Assembly: GCF_004379255.2 (NCBI RefSeq)
Contig: NC_056046.1
Coordinates: 3,596,001 to 3,660,000 of the forward strand
Direction: 5' to 3'
Length of the DNA stretch: 64,000 nt
Source: Salvia splendens
Taxonomy: Eukaryota > Streptophyta > Magnoliopsida > Lamiales > Lamiaceae
Shown here: positions 46,325 through 57,783 of the stretch, one piece after another
Layout: each line of letters begins with the position of its first letter
Numbering within the stretch: the first letter of the stretch is position 1
Program-made: the position numbers and the translations under genes
Notes under the pieces: model-generated
What the model was told of the DNA's origin: nothing
Seen by the model: the letters and a program-made list of their open reading frames with translations, nothing else
The model's database searches: none

Positions 46325-47743
46325 TTATTTGGTGAGATCATCATTGAAACCCAGCAATTCCTCCCAATTCACATCCTCATCCTCCTCGTGTTTCTCTCTC
46401 AACACCTCCAAAATCCTCCTGCATTTCTCCCTCGCCACCTCGCTTCTCCCCTTCTTCTCCAGCCCCTCCACCACCTCCTCCGCCCCGCACTCCTTCGCCA
46501 GCCCCTTGAACCTCAGCCCGCCGTAGCTCAGCCCGTACAGCGCCGCCACGCAGCTCTCCTCCGACTCTAACTCCCCACACCTCAGCAGCCTCACGAAACA
46601 CTCCACCGCCCCGCCGTCCAGCATCGCCGCCCTCCCCTCCGCGCTCGCCGCCAGATTGCACAGCACCAGCATCACCCGACCCGACATGTGACCCGATTTC
46701 ACCATCCCTAGAAGTATCTGGACCGCGCCGAGCATGATCATCTTCACGCGGTTGCTCTGCACCAAAAGGAGATGGTAAAGTGCCAAAGCCGAGTCGTGTC
46801 GAGTCCGCTCCGAGTCGGATCGGAGCGCGTGGAGAAGTGGCGGAAGTGCGCCGAGGACTCCGATCGCCGTCTTGTTCTGATCGTCGAGAGATAAGCTGAA
46901 AATCGCACCGGCGGCGTGGTCCTGCGCCTCGATGTATCCGCCTCTGAGGAGGTCGATTAGCGGCGGCACGATTCCTGATCGCACGATTTTGACCTTGTTT
47001 TGCTTTTCTAAGGAGAGATTCACCAACACTGCGGCGGCGTTCACCTGCAGATTTGAGTACCTTGAGATAATCAACGATTTGAGAGAGGATAAAATCCGAG
47101 GCGTGCAGAAGCAGACGCGTGATTCTTCTCTGGTTCGCGTCAATTTCCGTAGAGAAATCAGCGCCTCCTCCTGCTCATGGATTTCAGAGCTTTTCATCTT
47201 CCTACTATACAATTCCTCCTCTTCCAGCGAAATCGAACTCGACGTGATTTCGATGTCGCACGAAGAGGAGGAAGAGTAGCACGACGGCCGAGTAGTTAGA
47301 AGGAGAGGAGGAGGAGTCCGCGACGGCGCCGATCGCGGCGTCACGGACTCCTCCGAGCTGCCGACGCTCGGCGTCCGATTAAACTCGACCGGCGGAGGCG
47401 GAGGCATTAATTGACGGATGATTTTCTCGGCGGAGTGAAAGGAGAGGGGTTTCGGGGGGTCGAGGCGGTGGAGGAGGCACCAGTTGACGATCGTGGATCT
47501 GAGGGCGAGATTGGGGATGGTGGCGGAGAAATCGGCGGCGGCGCCGGTGAGAGTGGGGTGGAAGGAGAGGGAGACGCAGGCGTGAACGCAGCTACGCTCA
47601 AATGTGTGGCCAGAGGCGACGATTACGGGATCCGCCATGAGATTTCCGGAGAGAGGGCAGAGGAACTCGGCTGGGGGTGGCTGCTTTAGCGGCGAGGGGG
47701 ATTTGTGGAAGGAGATCTTCCAGCGCTGCTTGCCGCTCCCCAT
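46325..47743 (-). CDS. U-box/ARM-repeat E3 ubiquitin ligase (PUB38/39/40/41-like)
   Basis: Single-exon, 472 residues from ATG at 47743. The ORF is open further upstream to 47929, but those codons are leader; MGSGKQRWK is the usual start of this group. The U-box is at about residues 26-95 (FLCPLSGNLMADPVIVASGHTFERSCV ... IPNLALRSTIVNWC); it recruits the E2. Then comes a Ser/Pro-rich linker with Ser runs, and ARM repeats from about 190 to 450 (LQVNAAAVLVNLSL, AQDHAAGAIFSLSL, RHDSALALYHLL, VMLVLCNLA), which bind substrates. It is cytosolic or nuclear, with no signal or membrane segment. The third-position GC content is high, so antisense and shifted frames are open. A Copia element lies about 280 bp past its stop. 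Confidence 0.93.
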   Translation of the reverse strand: MGSGKQRWKISFHKSPSPLKQPPPAEFLCPLSGNLMADPVIVASGHTFERSCVHACVSLSFHPTLTGAAADFSATIPNLALRSTIVNWCLLHRLDPPKPLSFHSAEKIIRQLMPPPPPVEFNRTPSVGSSEESVTPRSAPSRTPPPLLLTTRPSCYSSSSSCDIEITSSSISLEEEELYSRKMKSSEIHEQEEALISLRKLTRTREESRVCFCTPRILSSLKSLIISRYSNLQVNAAAVLVNLSLEKQNKVKIVRSGIVPPLIDLLRGGYIEAQDHAAGAIFSLSLDDQNKTAIGVLGALPPLLHALRSDSERTRHDSALALYHLLLVQSNRVKMIMLGAVQILLGMVKSGHMSGRVMLVLCNLAASAEGRAAMLDGGAVECFVRLLRCGELESEESCVAALYGLSYGGLRFKGLAKECGAEEVVEGLEKKGRSEVAREKCRRILEVLREKHEEDEDVNWEELLGFNDDLTK

Positions 47744-48203
47744 TGCTGCAAAAAAATGGCGCGAAAGGAGAGGGAGATTAATGGAGAGAGAGATTAGGAA
47801 GAGGGATGAAGGAAAGTGGATGATAAAGTGAAGGTTGAGGTGCCATTTTCGGTAGCTCTCTCTGGTTTTAGCGAATTCTGGGTCTTCATTTCGCTTTTTA
47901 ACGAAAGGGTGAATGAATAGTTTGACCAATCACGACTCTTTATATGCAAGATTTCTATTGAGTGTAGCGATTTACTCTTATTTCCAAAAATATGTTCTTC
48001 ATCCAACATAAAATATCACATTTTACAAAATATAGGATATTAATTCTCATAAACAAAAATGAGATTACTTTTTTGTTTGCTGAACAAAAATGAGTATATA
48101 AGAATGGGACATATAATATCAATATTTCATCTATTTTTCTTTATATTTTTTACATTTTGTAAGGTGTATACTAGTGTTATTTTTATGGTACGAATTCTAT
48201 ATA

Positions 48204-48402
48204 TTCCTTATGTCCCATTAGAAATGAAACGTTTTTCTTTTTGATTTATCCTATTAAAAATGAAACGTTTCTAAAAATGGAAACAATACTCCATCTATTT
48301 ATTCTTTTCTCTTACTTTACTCTCTATTCATTAACTCACAAAACAACACATAAAATCATGTGCCGAAAAGCAAATGTTGTATATTTAATGGGACGGAAGG
48401 AG
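48204..48402. mobile_element. Stowaway MITE, 199 bp
   Basis: Left TTCCTTATGTCCCATTAGAA, right TTTAATGGGACGGAAGGAG, inverted over about 20 bp, with TA on both sides as TSD. The interior carries repeated AATGAAACGTTT words. Typical Tc1/mariner-derived MITE. Confidence 0.75.
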
Positions 48403-49222
48403 TATTAAAAGATGTTAGTAGTGTTTTATGATATTAATTGTCGCTCATTATATTAAAAGGGATTAACTAGTGTTTTGTCATGCTTTATTATGACTGGTAC
48501 TATCTTGAAAAGAGCTACCAACCAATACCAACAATCAAGGTGGTAGGTTTTTGATTGCTATGATTTTCTAGTATTTTGACTTATAGCAAATACTCCTATT
48601 TGAGAAATTTGGCAGCAATAAGCTGAATTATTTATTTAAATAGTAGCAAACGGTAAACCTTTCCCATAATTCGTCGCATAATTTACATGAAAAGCATGCA
48701 CACTCGTGTATCTTTAATTAATTCATTTTATATTATACACTATAGGAATATTGTTTTTCAACTTAATTGGTAAGTTACCAATTTCCACCACTTTTTTGCA
48801 AGTCTTCACCTATCTCAGTCGTGTAGTTCTAGTCTGGACATCACTAAGTTTCTTTTTTTTTGTCCATCGCTATTTTATTGGCTACAAAGTATTTCCAGTT
48901 TTGATTTTCGTTTCCCATTTAATAATTTATCTTGTATTTATTGATAGAGATTTTTTTTATCCTTTTGCTTTTGTTGTTTATTAGGGAGAGCATATACTTT
49001 TTTTGAGGGAGGGAAAGCAAATAATTATTAAGGAAATTAAAAGCATAGTGGAAAGTTTAGGGGTTTATTAGTCAGAATAGTTAATGCGTGTTTCACACAT
49101 TATTGGCAGGATTTAGGTATTTTACAAAGATGTTAATAATAAGCATATATTGTAATGAAATCTAGCTCTAAGTGTCTAAACTGAGATATTAAAAGTATGT
49201 CTTTATCAAAGTTTTGGTCTTA

Positions 49223-49959
49223 GGCAATCCGCATCGCTGTCTCTTATCCGTCTCGGCTCTTAACTATTCATGAGCCCCACTGTACTTTTCACTCCATCTC
49301 TTAACTAAGAGACATCATCCGCAACCCTACATCTCTTAATCGTCTCTTAACCACCTCATCCCTTAACTATTCATTCAATTTCATTTTTTATTTTTATTTC
49401 CAACAAATTCAATTAATAAAAACACACTTCATTAAATAAAATAAAATTACAACTTAAAATTTAAAAAATAAAAAAAACACATAATTAAAATCCTAAAAAA
49501 TATAGAGTGTTTTGAGATGAAGAATGTAGAGTGTTTGAGTGAAAATAGAGAGATTTTTTTGTGGATTAATTTGTGGGAATGATTTGATATTTATAGAAGT
49601 GATTGGGGGCTTAAAAAAATCCCAAAAAAATAAAAAATTTGAAAAAAACGGCTATAAATGGCTAGTATAATTTTGGGATTTTTTTATTTTCTGAATTAAA
49701 AAAAAAACAAAAAAAATATTTTTTCAACGGAAATAAACGACGCCCACTCGCGGACCGGCGAGTGGGCGTCACGGACGAACCGCAGCTCGCCACGTCGCCA
49801 ACGCGCGTGGCGAGACAACTCGCCCAGTGTCTCTCCGAGACGAGTTACGGGACGGGATGGGGACGAGACCGGGACGAGACGGAGCCTGCAACGCTGTCTC
49901 GCTGCCATCTCGTTTCTTCGAGACGAGATGGGGACCGCAACAAGACGCGTTGCGGATTG
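49223..49959. mobile_element. TIR element with CAATCCGCA ends, about 737 bp
   Basis: Left GGCAATCCGCATCGC, right GCGTTGCGGATTG (CAATCCGCAACGC on the other strand). The left half repeats the words CTCTTAACTA and CATCCGCA; the right half is GC-rich with several GAGACGAG words and a perfect hairpin at 49739-49770. This is like plant PIF/Harbinger-type non-autonomous families; no clear TSD was found, so the exact ends are uncertain. Confidence 0.55.
49739..49770. repeat. Perfect 13 bp hairpin inside the TIR element
   Basis: GACGCCCACTCGC, loop GGACCG, then GCGAGTGGGCGTC. Very stable and GC-rich in an AT-rich setting. Confidence 0.9.
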
Positions 49960-51751
49960 TAGTGGTTTCGCTTTTTCATCTTGTATGTGGTGATATAATT
50001 GTTTCACTCACATGTAATTTCGGCATGTAGTTCAATGTAACTGAAGTCAGATTTTGCAAATATAAAAAGCTTTGTTAGAATTTCGAACTTATTATTTTGG
50101 CTACAAGAGGGAGATTTATTGTTTTAGTACTTGTAAATATTATACATGTCACGCCTCAGTCTATAGTGGAGCAGTATTGTGGATGGATTCAATATGAAAT
50201 TTGAAATATCAATTGAATCGATTATTGCCAAAACTATATGGAGTATATGTAGAAACAAAGAGTAAATCAGAGGACTTGTTCTCCAAAGTGGTTATTCACC
50301 TATTGTGCATATATTGACAGAAGAACCTCAAAATTAAAATACATTAGAAAATAAATTAACGAGATCCGAATGTACCATGAAATATGAATTATGATATGCT
50401 ACATAAAGAGAGATAAAAGGGAAATAAATTAGCATTAATAATTATATAACTGAAGATTTTGGTGTGTGAACGTGAGCCATTCTCGACAATAAAGTTAAAA
50501 CATTAATAGGGATTTATGCTTTTTTAAACTTTATAATAAAAGTGATATTCCTCTTCTTTACAAATTGTCACTCCCCTTTTTCCGCTTTGATACTGATATA
50601 TTTATTTGCAATTAATTATTTAACACCAATTATTTGTGGTAAGTGGTGACACCAATGTGGTGGGTCATATTTTTTTAATAATTATTATACCTTTAACCAG
50701 ATCTCTAATTCGTGATTACCTTTGTTAATCCCTTGAATTTTAAGGCACGGTTTGACATGAATTATTTTATTATTGATTGATATTTCGACAAGATTTAATG
50801 GTTTTGACATGCCTAAATGATTTCTATATTAATTTTTAATATACGCATGTTGAAGTAAAAATACAAATAAGAGTAAAAAGGTAACTAGCTTCATCACCCA
50901 TATAAAAATTAATTAAATTGGTACTAATAAATTCATTTGTTTGGAAACATGCGAACTATTGCTTTATAATCCTTCGATATTTGACTCATTTGATTCCCCT
51001 CGAACAAAATCAAATTCACTTTTTGTTTCATTTAATTGAATCCTCAAAGATCTCATATCATATTTTAACAAACTCATAGTCATAGTATAATATTTTCACA
51101 ACCTACTATAAATATGAAAAACAATTAGTCCACAATTCACATAACATTTTTAATATCTTACTGTAAAACAAAAGGTTTACCTTAAAAAAAGCCTTAATTA
51201 CTGTTTCCTACTTAAAATTCCGTTCAAGAAAGAAAGAAGAGTACCAAATTAAATTGTGATTTTGGATTTCTAACTTACCCTTTATTTTGATAGATCATTT
51301 AACTTTAAACTTGTTTGATCCTATAATCAATATTCACAATCTTTATGATAATACTAAATAAATATTCCCTTTAAAACTCAGATTTCTACTCCCTAAACCC
51401 CACTCATTTTATAGGCCCAATTCAGTTTTAAGGCCTGAGCCCACTATGTAGCAATACGACGCATCCAGAACTTTCTAGTCCAATCCAAAGTCCAAACCCG
51501 GCCATCTCTCTGTGGTAGGTTACAAATTAATTTATTTATTTATAAATAAAAAAACAAAACACGGTCAGCGGTTTCCTCCCGCGTAAGAAATCGACATCGA
51601 AATCGCTTCGAATTGTGCTTCTTCCTCTCCAAGAAAATTGCTTTATATAAGCAACGCTCTCGGGATTTTTTCCGATACAATTTCCCGACGAGGAAGAGAT
51701 CAATCGAACCAATACGATTTCTCCGGCGACCAATCTAATACGAATATTCCG

Positions 51752-52365
51752 ATGGGCGGCGGAACGGAAGCTTTTCCAGATTTAGGAAGCCATTGCCAAA
51801 AATCCGATTGCCATCAGCTCGATTTCCTCCCCTTCACCTGCAACGCATGTCACAAGGTACTAATATTCCCCCCCTTTTCTTCACCAAATAAACAAATTTA
51901 AATTTGAATTCGAATGATATGTTTTCCTTCCCGCAGGTGTTTTGTTTAGAACACCGGTTAGCCAAATCGCACGAGTGTCCGAAACCCGACGCTGGCAGCC
52001 GTAAGGTTGTGGTCTGCGAGGCTTGCTCGGCCGCGATCGAGACTACGGGATGCGACGGCGAGGACGAGAAGAAGGTTCTGGAGAGGCACGACAAGTCCGG
52101 CGACTGTGATCCGAGGAGGAAGAAGAAGCCGACGTGCCCTGTGCGGCGGTGCAAGGAGGTTCTGACGTTCTCCAACACCGCAACGTGCAAGACTTGCCGA
52201 GGTCGGGTTTGCTTGAAGCATAGGTTTCCGGCGGATCACGCCTGCAACCAGCAGAGATCGTCTAACAAGTTTTTGGCTCCGAGGAATGGGAAGGATTGTG
52301 GGATCAAGGTTTCTATTTCTAGTTCTAGTTCTAGTTCGCAGCCGCCTAGTGTTAAAGCCTGTTGA
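51752..52365 (+). CDS. SAP: Two-AN1 zinc-finger stress-associated protein
   Basis: Two exons, 51752-51856 and 51937-52365, phase 0, giving 177 residues. Two AN1 zinc fingers: residues about 14-50 ([31 protein letters not shown]) and about 106-142 ([33 protein letters not shown]), each with the Cys/His spacing of AN1. The linker has further Cys residues and a basic patch RRKKK. No A20 finger, so it belongs to the AN1-only plant SAP class (SAP12/13-like). These proteins are linked to stress responses and ubiquitin binding. The tail is Ser-rich. Site II boxes lie upstream near 51415-51450. Confidence 0.92.
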
Positions 52366-52700
52366 TTTTATTAATGTTTTATAATTTGAACATCTATTCT
52401 TTCTGGATCATTGAATGAATGAATAAAATTTCATAATTTACACACTCTTCTCAACCTGCATGATGATAGAGCACAAATAGACAAAACTCACACCCAGAAA
52501 CAACTCCAGATACAAGAATTCTGATGTTTCCAGCCAACTCGGTGATCGAGCAAATCGACAACACGGAAATTTTCGCATCATGTGTCATACCAAGTCATTG
52601 GGAGTAAAAACGTATACCATATTTGTAATTATGATACAGATTTACATACATTGATTTGTACCTACTGAAGACAGGCGAGTTTGAAGACAGGAAGATAGTG
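52366..52700. other. 3' flanks of the convergent AN1 and FTR genes
   Basis: About 335 bp between two convergent stop codons, AT-rich, holding both 3' UTRs. Polyadenylation-type AATAAA (52421) is on the plus side. Confidence 0.6.
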
Positions 52701-55424
52701 TTACATGTTTGCTGTTGTTTCTCGGATCTCTTCCACCGTGATGGCCTGCAAAGCAGAAGGTTGCTTCGACTCTGAGTAACGAGCACCAATCAAGTAGGAA
52801 GGAGATAGCATGGAGGTTCAACATTATTAACATGAGGGCTATAGAGTGAAATTTTTAAGCAATGGAACCTTCTATTTGAAACTTCTACATGGTTTTAAGA
52901 AAAGCCCCTTAAATGAAAGAAGAAAACATCATGGTGTTTTTATTTGTGTTACCTGCTCCTGACCAGCAAAATCATTATCAGGGGTAAGAAAAAGCATGCA
53001 GTGACATTCCTTCCTGTTAAAGCACCAGAGCAATTAGGACATGAAAGACAATGTCGCCCCGACTACAATCATTGAGTGGGCAACAATAGAAAAACTTCAA
53101 ATAAATAAGATCTGAATCACCCAAACTAATGTCTAATCAGCGATTTTTGAAATGGCCCTATAATGGTGGTAAGGAGTATATACTGATTCTGATGATAAAA
53201 GAACAAATGTAGCGATATCATTCCAAATATTGAATGGAAAACCAACAAGTTTGAAGAAGAAAAAAAACATACATACAGCAGGAAACTAAGCCAAGTTGGA
53301 ATATACAACATTTAAACTTTAGTTCCAATGTTGCAAGAATTGAGATGATTCCAGCCGCTTATATGGATTATGGACATCAAATGCCATTACTCATCATCAT
53401 AGTAGTATGAAATGCTTTTTATACGTGAAAAGAAACAAGGCAGGGAGATGACGCAAATTACTGACACTTTATTGCAAGTAATCATTACTAAAATTCATTC
53501 AACTGGTGAATCTGTCGTATATTTCAGGTTGGATGTCCATGAGCCCTTGGCTTACAGGTTCAAAAGATTTTAACAGTTTGTAGTTCATGAGTCACTAATA
53601 CTGGGTTCCATCTTTTCACCACCAATATAATCGGCATTTTAGCTCCTACTACTGGGACACTAAGTCTTTTATCATAGGCTATAACTCTATCCGTATCATA
53701 ACCTAAAGCTGTTCAGTAAACATAATGCCCTTAAACCTAACCTTTCTCTCATAGGAACGCAAGGACAGTTCCAAAAGCCCTGTTGTGCCTCAGCAGCCTT
53801 ATCATCATAGTGCCTGAAACCACATTGATGAATATATAAATGCATTCACATTTCAAAATAAAACTTACTGAAAGCATCTAAAATAGTATACATATGTTTT
53901 GACTGTGATGGAAAACTACCTGCAAGGGCACAGAGGCGCACCCAATGTATCCCTGTGTTCTGCCAGTCCCTGTTTCCAAATTTGACAAAGCACATTCAGT
54001 CATAGTTTATGATATGCTGAAAAAGTAATCATACATCTCCTTCAAGAATATTTCATAAAACCTTAAATACAAAGTTCCTGTTCTTGTAAAGTAGTATACA
54101 CTTAGAAGTGAGCACTGAAGCTGGATATGAATTACTCGGTGTAAGCACCACATATCATATTCCACACGCACAAAGTCACAAACATAAAGCAACAAACTAG
54201 CTTTCATTAAAAGTTCCCAGCATAGTAGTCGCCAAGAATGAAGATTCACCAAAGAAACGAGCAACTTCAGCTGAAAAGTGCAGCAACTTATTGTTGATTT
54301 CCATGTCACCATAACAATAAAAATTGATAACAATTCAGCAGGATGAGCTAGAAACCACTCGTTTTCACATCATTAAGATTGTGATAAGTGTCTTGTTGGA
54401 GATTAAAATTTCCAAGGAGATCATCTGTTACTAACACACTGCTCACACTATGAAAGCTATGGACACAAACAGAATTCTAGATAAACAAAGCATTCGTCAG
54501 AATGACTTGAACTCTCACTAGAGAGACTAGATTCATATTCAATTTCTGGATGATTTACAAATGATGCATACACATTTTTTCTAGCTATCTGCGATAGCTG
54601 GTAACAGATTGCCTAACAGCCATGGCTTCTCTATTCAATTGTAACTAATTCCAGCTAAGAGGATATGTGCTTCTGTTTCTAATTCAGATGCGGTTTGCTT
54701 CTAGTTCAACATCTGACAGCATCGGTACATGTTGTGCAGCCTTTAAGTATGTTTTAAGTGTAGGGTTTAGGAGTTGCGATGTAGTAATATGTATATACTG
54801 ATACGATTATAGGATTCTGCATTTTCAGATTATGGAACTAAAACAAGAAAACACATCCATCTGAAATTAAGTGTTCCTTCTGTTGTTATTTGCTTTACAC
54901 TGATTTCTTCCACTGAATATAGAGTAAACTAAACCTCTGAGCAATTACATTGAGCTTTTTCTCAATAAAATTGTCCATAACTTCTATTACAGTTACGAGA
55001 GAAAAGTGAAAACAAATACAAATACAAATACAAATACAAATACAAATACAAATACAAATACAAATACAAATACAAATACAAACACATACATTAATGAGAA
55101 ATTGAAACGAATACCTTGATGACAACAGAGGTGACCCCTTTATCGACACAGAAATATGTATCGGACTTCCTCGCATACTGCTCCGAGAATTTCCTCATTA
55201 TTTCGATCGATTTCTCCGTCGGCTCAACTACAACAGCGCACAATCATCTTTCAATTCCTAACTACCAGAAGAAATTTGTAAATTAATTGACCGGATTTAC
55301 GTAAAACCACAAAGGTACCTTTAGCGACTGCGCCAAGGCGGCGACACGGACGCGACAGCGGAGCAGCGACGGAGGAAATGCCTAGGCCGGCGCTGTAGGA
55401 GGTCGAAGCTTGAAGAGCTCTCAT
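52701..55424 (-). CDS. FTRC: Ferredoxin-thioredoxin reductase, catalytic subunit (chloroplast)
   Basis: [4Fe-4S] enzyme that passes electrons from photosynthetic ferredoxin to thioredoxins, switching Calvin-cycle enzymes in the light. Six minus-strand exons: 55319-55424, 55115-55227, 53920-53969, 53742-53813, 52953-53013 and 52701-52745, all GT-AG and phase-consistent, 148 residues. Transit peptide residues 1 to about 36. Mature motifs in order: IMRKFSEQYARKS, TYFCVDKGVTSVVIK, GAPLCPCRHYDD, FWNCPCVPMRERKECHC, then ...EEIRETTANM. All seven conserved cysteines of the cluster and redox disulfide are present. The start MRALQAS was chosen; an upstream in-frame ATG at 55469 would add 15 basic residues. 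Intron 2 (53970-55114) is 1.1 kb and carries a (TACAAA)n microsatellite. Confidence 0.95.
55012..55083. repeat. (ACAAAT)n microsatellite in FTRC intron 2
   Basis: About twelve near-perfect hexamer units, ending about 30 bp from the donor of exon 2. Likely to vary in length between individuals. Confidence 0.9.
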
Positions 55425-56755
55425 GGCTAACAATTTGGATCTGATTTTGTGCAGTTCTCTAACAACCACTTGTATACAGCAGATGATATTTTTTTCCTTT
55501 CTATCTAAAAAATCGAGTTTATAAATTGCTGTTATTTTGGAAGCGGCGAAGCACCACTCATTAGTTATTGCCCAATATCACTGGAACTGAGATATGTCCA
55601 AATCTTATTTTGGGCCGCACTTAATGGGCTCGATTTCGTGTATAAGCGGCCCAACTTATTTTTCCTTTGTGACTAAAACATATATTAGTTCCAAATTAGA
55701 ATTTAACTTTTTGATATTTTCCATAAACTTAAAAAATAGCAAATTACTATAACCATGGTTTATATATATCACGAACGTGTATACATTTGATTAATAATTA
55801 AATACAAACTTTATCTCCACCATAAAAAAAACGAAACTACTTTATAGATATATAGATATAGTTTCGTAAGCAAGAAAAGTAAGGAAGTCAAAGTTTTCTT
55901 GCTCAATTGATGCATGTAACTTTTAACAGCTCAATTTCCAAAATTCACCGTGTATAGAAGCAAAAAGCTGTGGATTTTCCTTTTTTAAAAATAGAAAAAT
56001 CTACATCTCTTTTTTTGCCTTGATCATCTTAAGCATATACACGTACGTCTTCGTGTGAATCAATTAATTTACTCTTGTTTTATCATCGAATAATTTATGT
56101 ATATGATAAATTACTATATATCCTAAAAAGGGTCACATGACTAACTAATTAGCTTCAATTCCAAGTAAAAAAAATAAGAACTATTAATGGCTTATTTATT
56201 CTATTTTAACTTTTATCAAGATACAATACAAGATTCTAAGAGAGTGGTCGTAGTCAAATTAAGATAATATTCTCAATCTCATTAAACATGGAAGAATTTT
56301 TCACCACTAACAACAAGAAATTTTCACGAAGTTGATAACATTCTATCTGACAAGTAAAATTGGAAAATGAGTATACACCTTTATCAATTCCAGAAATTGG
56401 ATAGGCATAAAAGCAAAGTAGTCCACAATGAATTAGTATTCAAAGAAAATGGCTTGCAAACAAGCAAGATGCAGATTTTATTGTCCCATTCACAAATGTC
56501 AATGAAATTTATCAAAGAAAAAAACCCTTTTTCTCGTTGTTACAAAGCGTGCAGATACAAAAAAAAAGGTGAAGATTTAGGGATTTTTAATTCTATCAAG
56601 AGTGGGAGACTCGACATACTTGTCGTCGTACCATTGTATTTCTGTTCTATTTCGAGAATTAGTTGACTTTTACATTAACTTGTTGATATATATGTGAATT
56701 TGTGAGTACATATATACTATTAAAAGTGATGATGACTTTTTTGTTGTTGCAGAAA
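55425..56755. other. Intergenic, FTRC promoter side
   Basis: Contains GGGCC-type site II words near 55610-55650 that may drive FTRC on the minus strand. The rest is AT-rich, with no gene or repeat recognised, up to the gypsy LTR. Confidence 0.55.
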
Positions 56756-56760
56756 CTATA

Positions 56761-57466
56761 TGATGGGGTGCGCACTAAACAAGCCCAACAGCAATGACGG
56801 CCCATCAGCCCAAAGCCCAAGGAAGAGTATGAGTTCGGCATTACCAAAGAGTTCGGCCTCAGCCTACAGCTCGGTAAAAGCCAACCTATCAAGCTCTACT
56901 CTCAGATCGGCAACCAAAGCAGGAGTATGAGTTCGGCATTACCAAAGAGTTCGGCCTCAGCCTACAGCTCGGTAAAAGCCAACCAATCAAGCTCTGCTCT
57001 CAGGTCGGCATCAAGCTCTACTCAAAGATCGGCAACCAAAGCAGTTCGGTCTCAGTCTTCGACCGAACAAGGAGTTAGTGGACCCATACAGGATGTCCAA
57101 CGCACCCACTACCACGTGGTGTCAACTCAGGCCACGATCGTAGGCCATGACCTACGCTACATCCACGATCTTAGGCCATGACCTACACGACATCCACGAC
57201 TTAGGGTGGAGATGCAAGCCACGATCTTAGTTCCATATATAAATAGAACTTAGATCTGATATGAGGAGGTTAGAATCTCTCTAGAGAAAAAGTCATATAG
57301 CAAGTCTGTGTTGTAAGCTGTAATTCGCAGATCAAGCAATACAAACCTGCCCCCATTTCTCCCCGTGGACGTAGATTTACCTCAGTAAATCGAACCACGT
57401 AAAATTTCCGTGTCGTAATTTATTTTTACGAGCATTCATCATCATCAATAATTCGCGGATTCATCA
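56761..57466 (+). repeat. 5' LTR of gypsy element B
   Basis: 706 bp, TG...CA. A TATA box TATATAAATA lies near 57235. A direct duplication of about 98 bp period sits in the left half (56825-57020). The stem motif is at 57362-57400. It is homologous to the inverted LTR of element A at 57782-58457. Confidence 0.88.
56825..57020 (+). repeat. 98 bp tandem duplication in LTR B
   Basis: Two near-identical units starting GAGTATGAGTTCGGCATTAC at 56825 and 56923. Element A's LTR appears to carry only one such unit, so the duplication arose after the two copies diverged. Confidence 0.8.
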
Positions 57467-57467
57467 C

Positions 57468-57486
57468 TGGCGCCGTCTGTGGGAAA
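57468..57486 (+). other. Primer-binding site of gypsy element B
   Basis: TGGCGCCGTCTGTGGGAAA, one base after the LTR. Identical to the corresponding site of the Copia element over 19 bases. Confidence 0.82.
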
Positions 57487-57541
57487 CAGAGAACCAAATT
57501 TGTGATAAAGCGAATTTTTGACCATTTTTTCCACCCAAAAA

Positions 57542-57783
57542 ATGCATACCAGATCGCAGAGTACCCGTATTCCTGCCCGTGAGAACCAGGAGGAAGCCAA
57601 TCCATCCCATAGGTCTGGAAAACAGCCTAGGGATAAATCCACCACCAGTTCTCATGGCGGAGGAACAAGCCGCTCCAAAAATCGTCCCACTGAGTCTTCC
57701 CAGCAGCCCGATTTGAACGAGGCTGTCAAGCTGTTTTTGGCTGAAAAGCAGGAGGAATTCTTAACCTTCCTGCAAAAAAGCTG
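57542..57783 (+). CDS. Gypsy element B gag, 5' fragment
   Basis: 80 codons starting MHTRSQSTRIPARE, hydrophilic, Ser/Lys/Arg-rich, a typical gag N-terminus for this lineage. The native sequence stops at 57781, where element A begins; the following stop codon belongs to the inserted LTR. A broken gene. Confidence 0.75.

Larger units (their letters stand above)
47744..51751. other. Intergenic, about 4 kb, with two MITE-type elements
   Basis: U-box leader and promoter at the left; AN1 gene promoter at the right with GGCCCA boxes near 51415-51450. Between lie a Stowaway MITE (48204-48402), a TIR element (49223-49959) and unremarkable AT-rich DNA. The short ORFs do not resemble proteins. Confidence 0.6.
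56761..57781 (+). mobile_element. Gypsy element B: 5' LTR, PBS and start of gag, cut by element A
   Basis: Plus-strand Tat-like gypsy element. LTR 56761-57466, PBS at 57468, gag start at 57542; the rest is beyond the nested element and outside the window. Its LTR begins TGATGGGGTGCG and ends GATTCATCA. The sequence CTATA before it may be one half of the TSD; the other half is not in view. Confidence 0.85.

Noticed and set aside
46377..46661. Gly/Glu/Arg-rich ORF inside the U-box gene
   Set aside because: Out-of-frame shadow of the GC-rich ARM-repeat coding sequence.
49696..50007. 103-codon minus-strand ORF in the GC-rich TIR element
   Set aside because: It runs through the hairpin and repeated GAGACGAG words and has no protein-like pattern.
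54895..55176. Cys/Ile-rich peptide on the minus strand
   Set aside because: The CICICI pattern is the (ACAAAT)n microsatellite in an FTRC intron.
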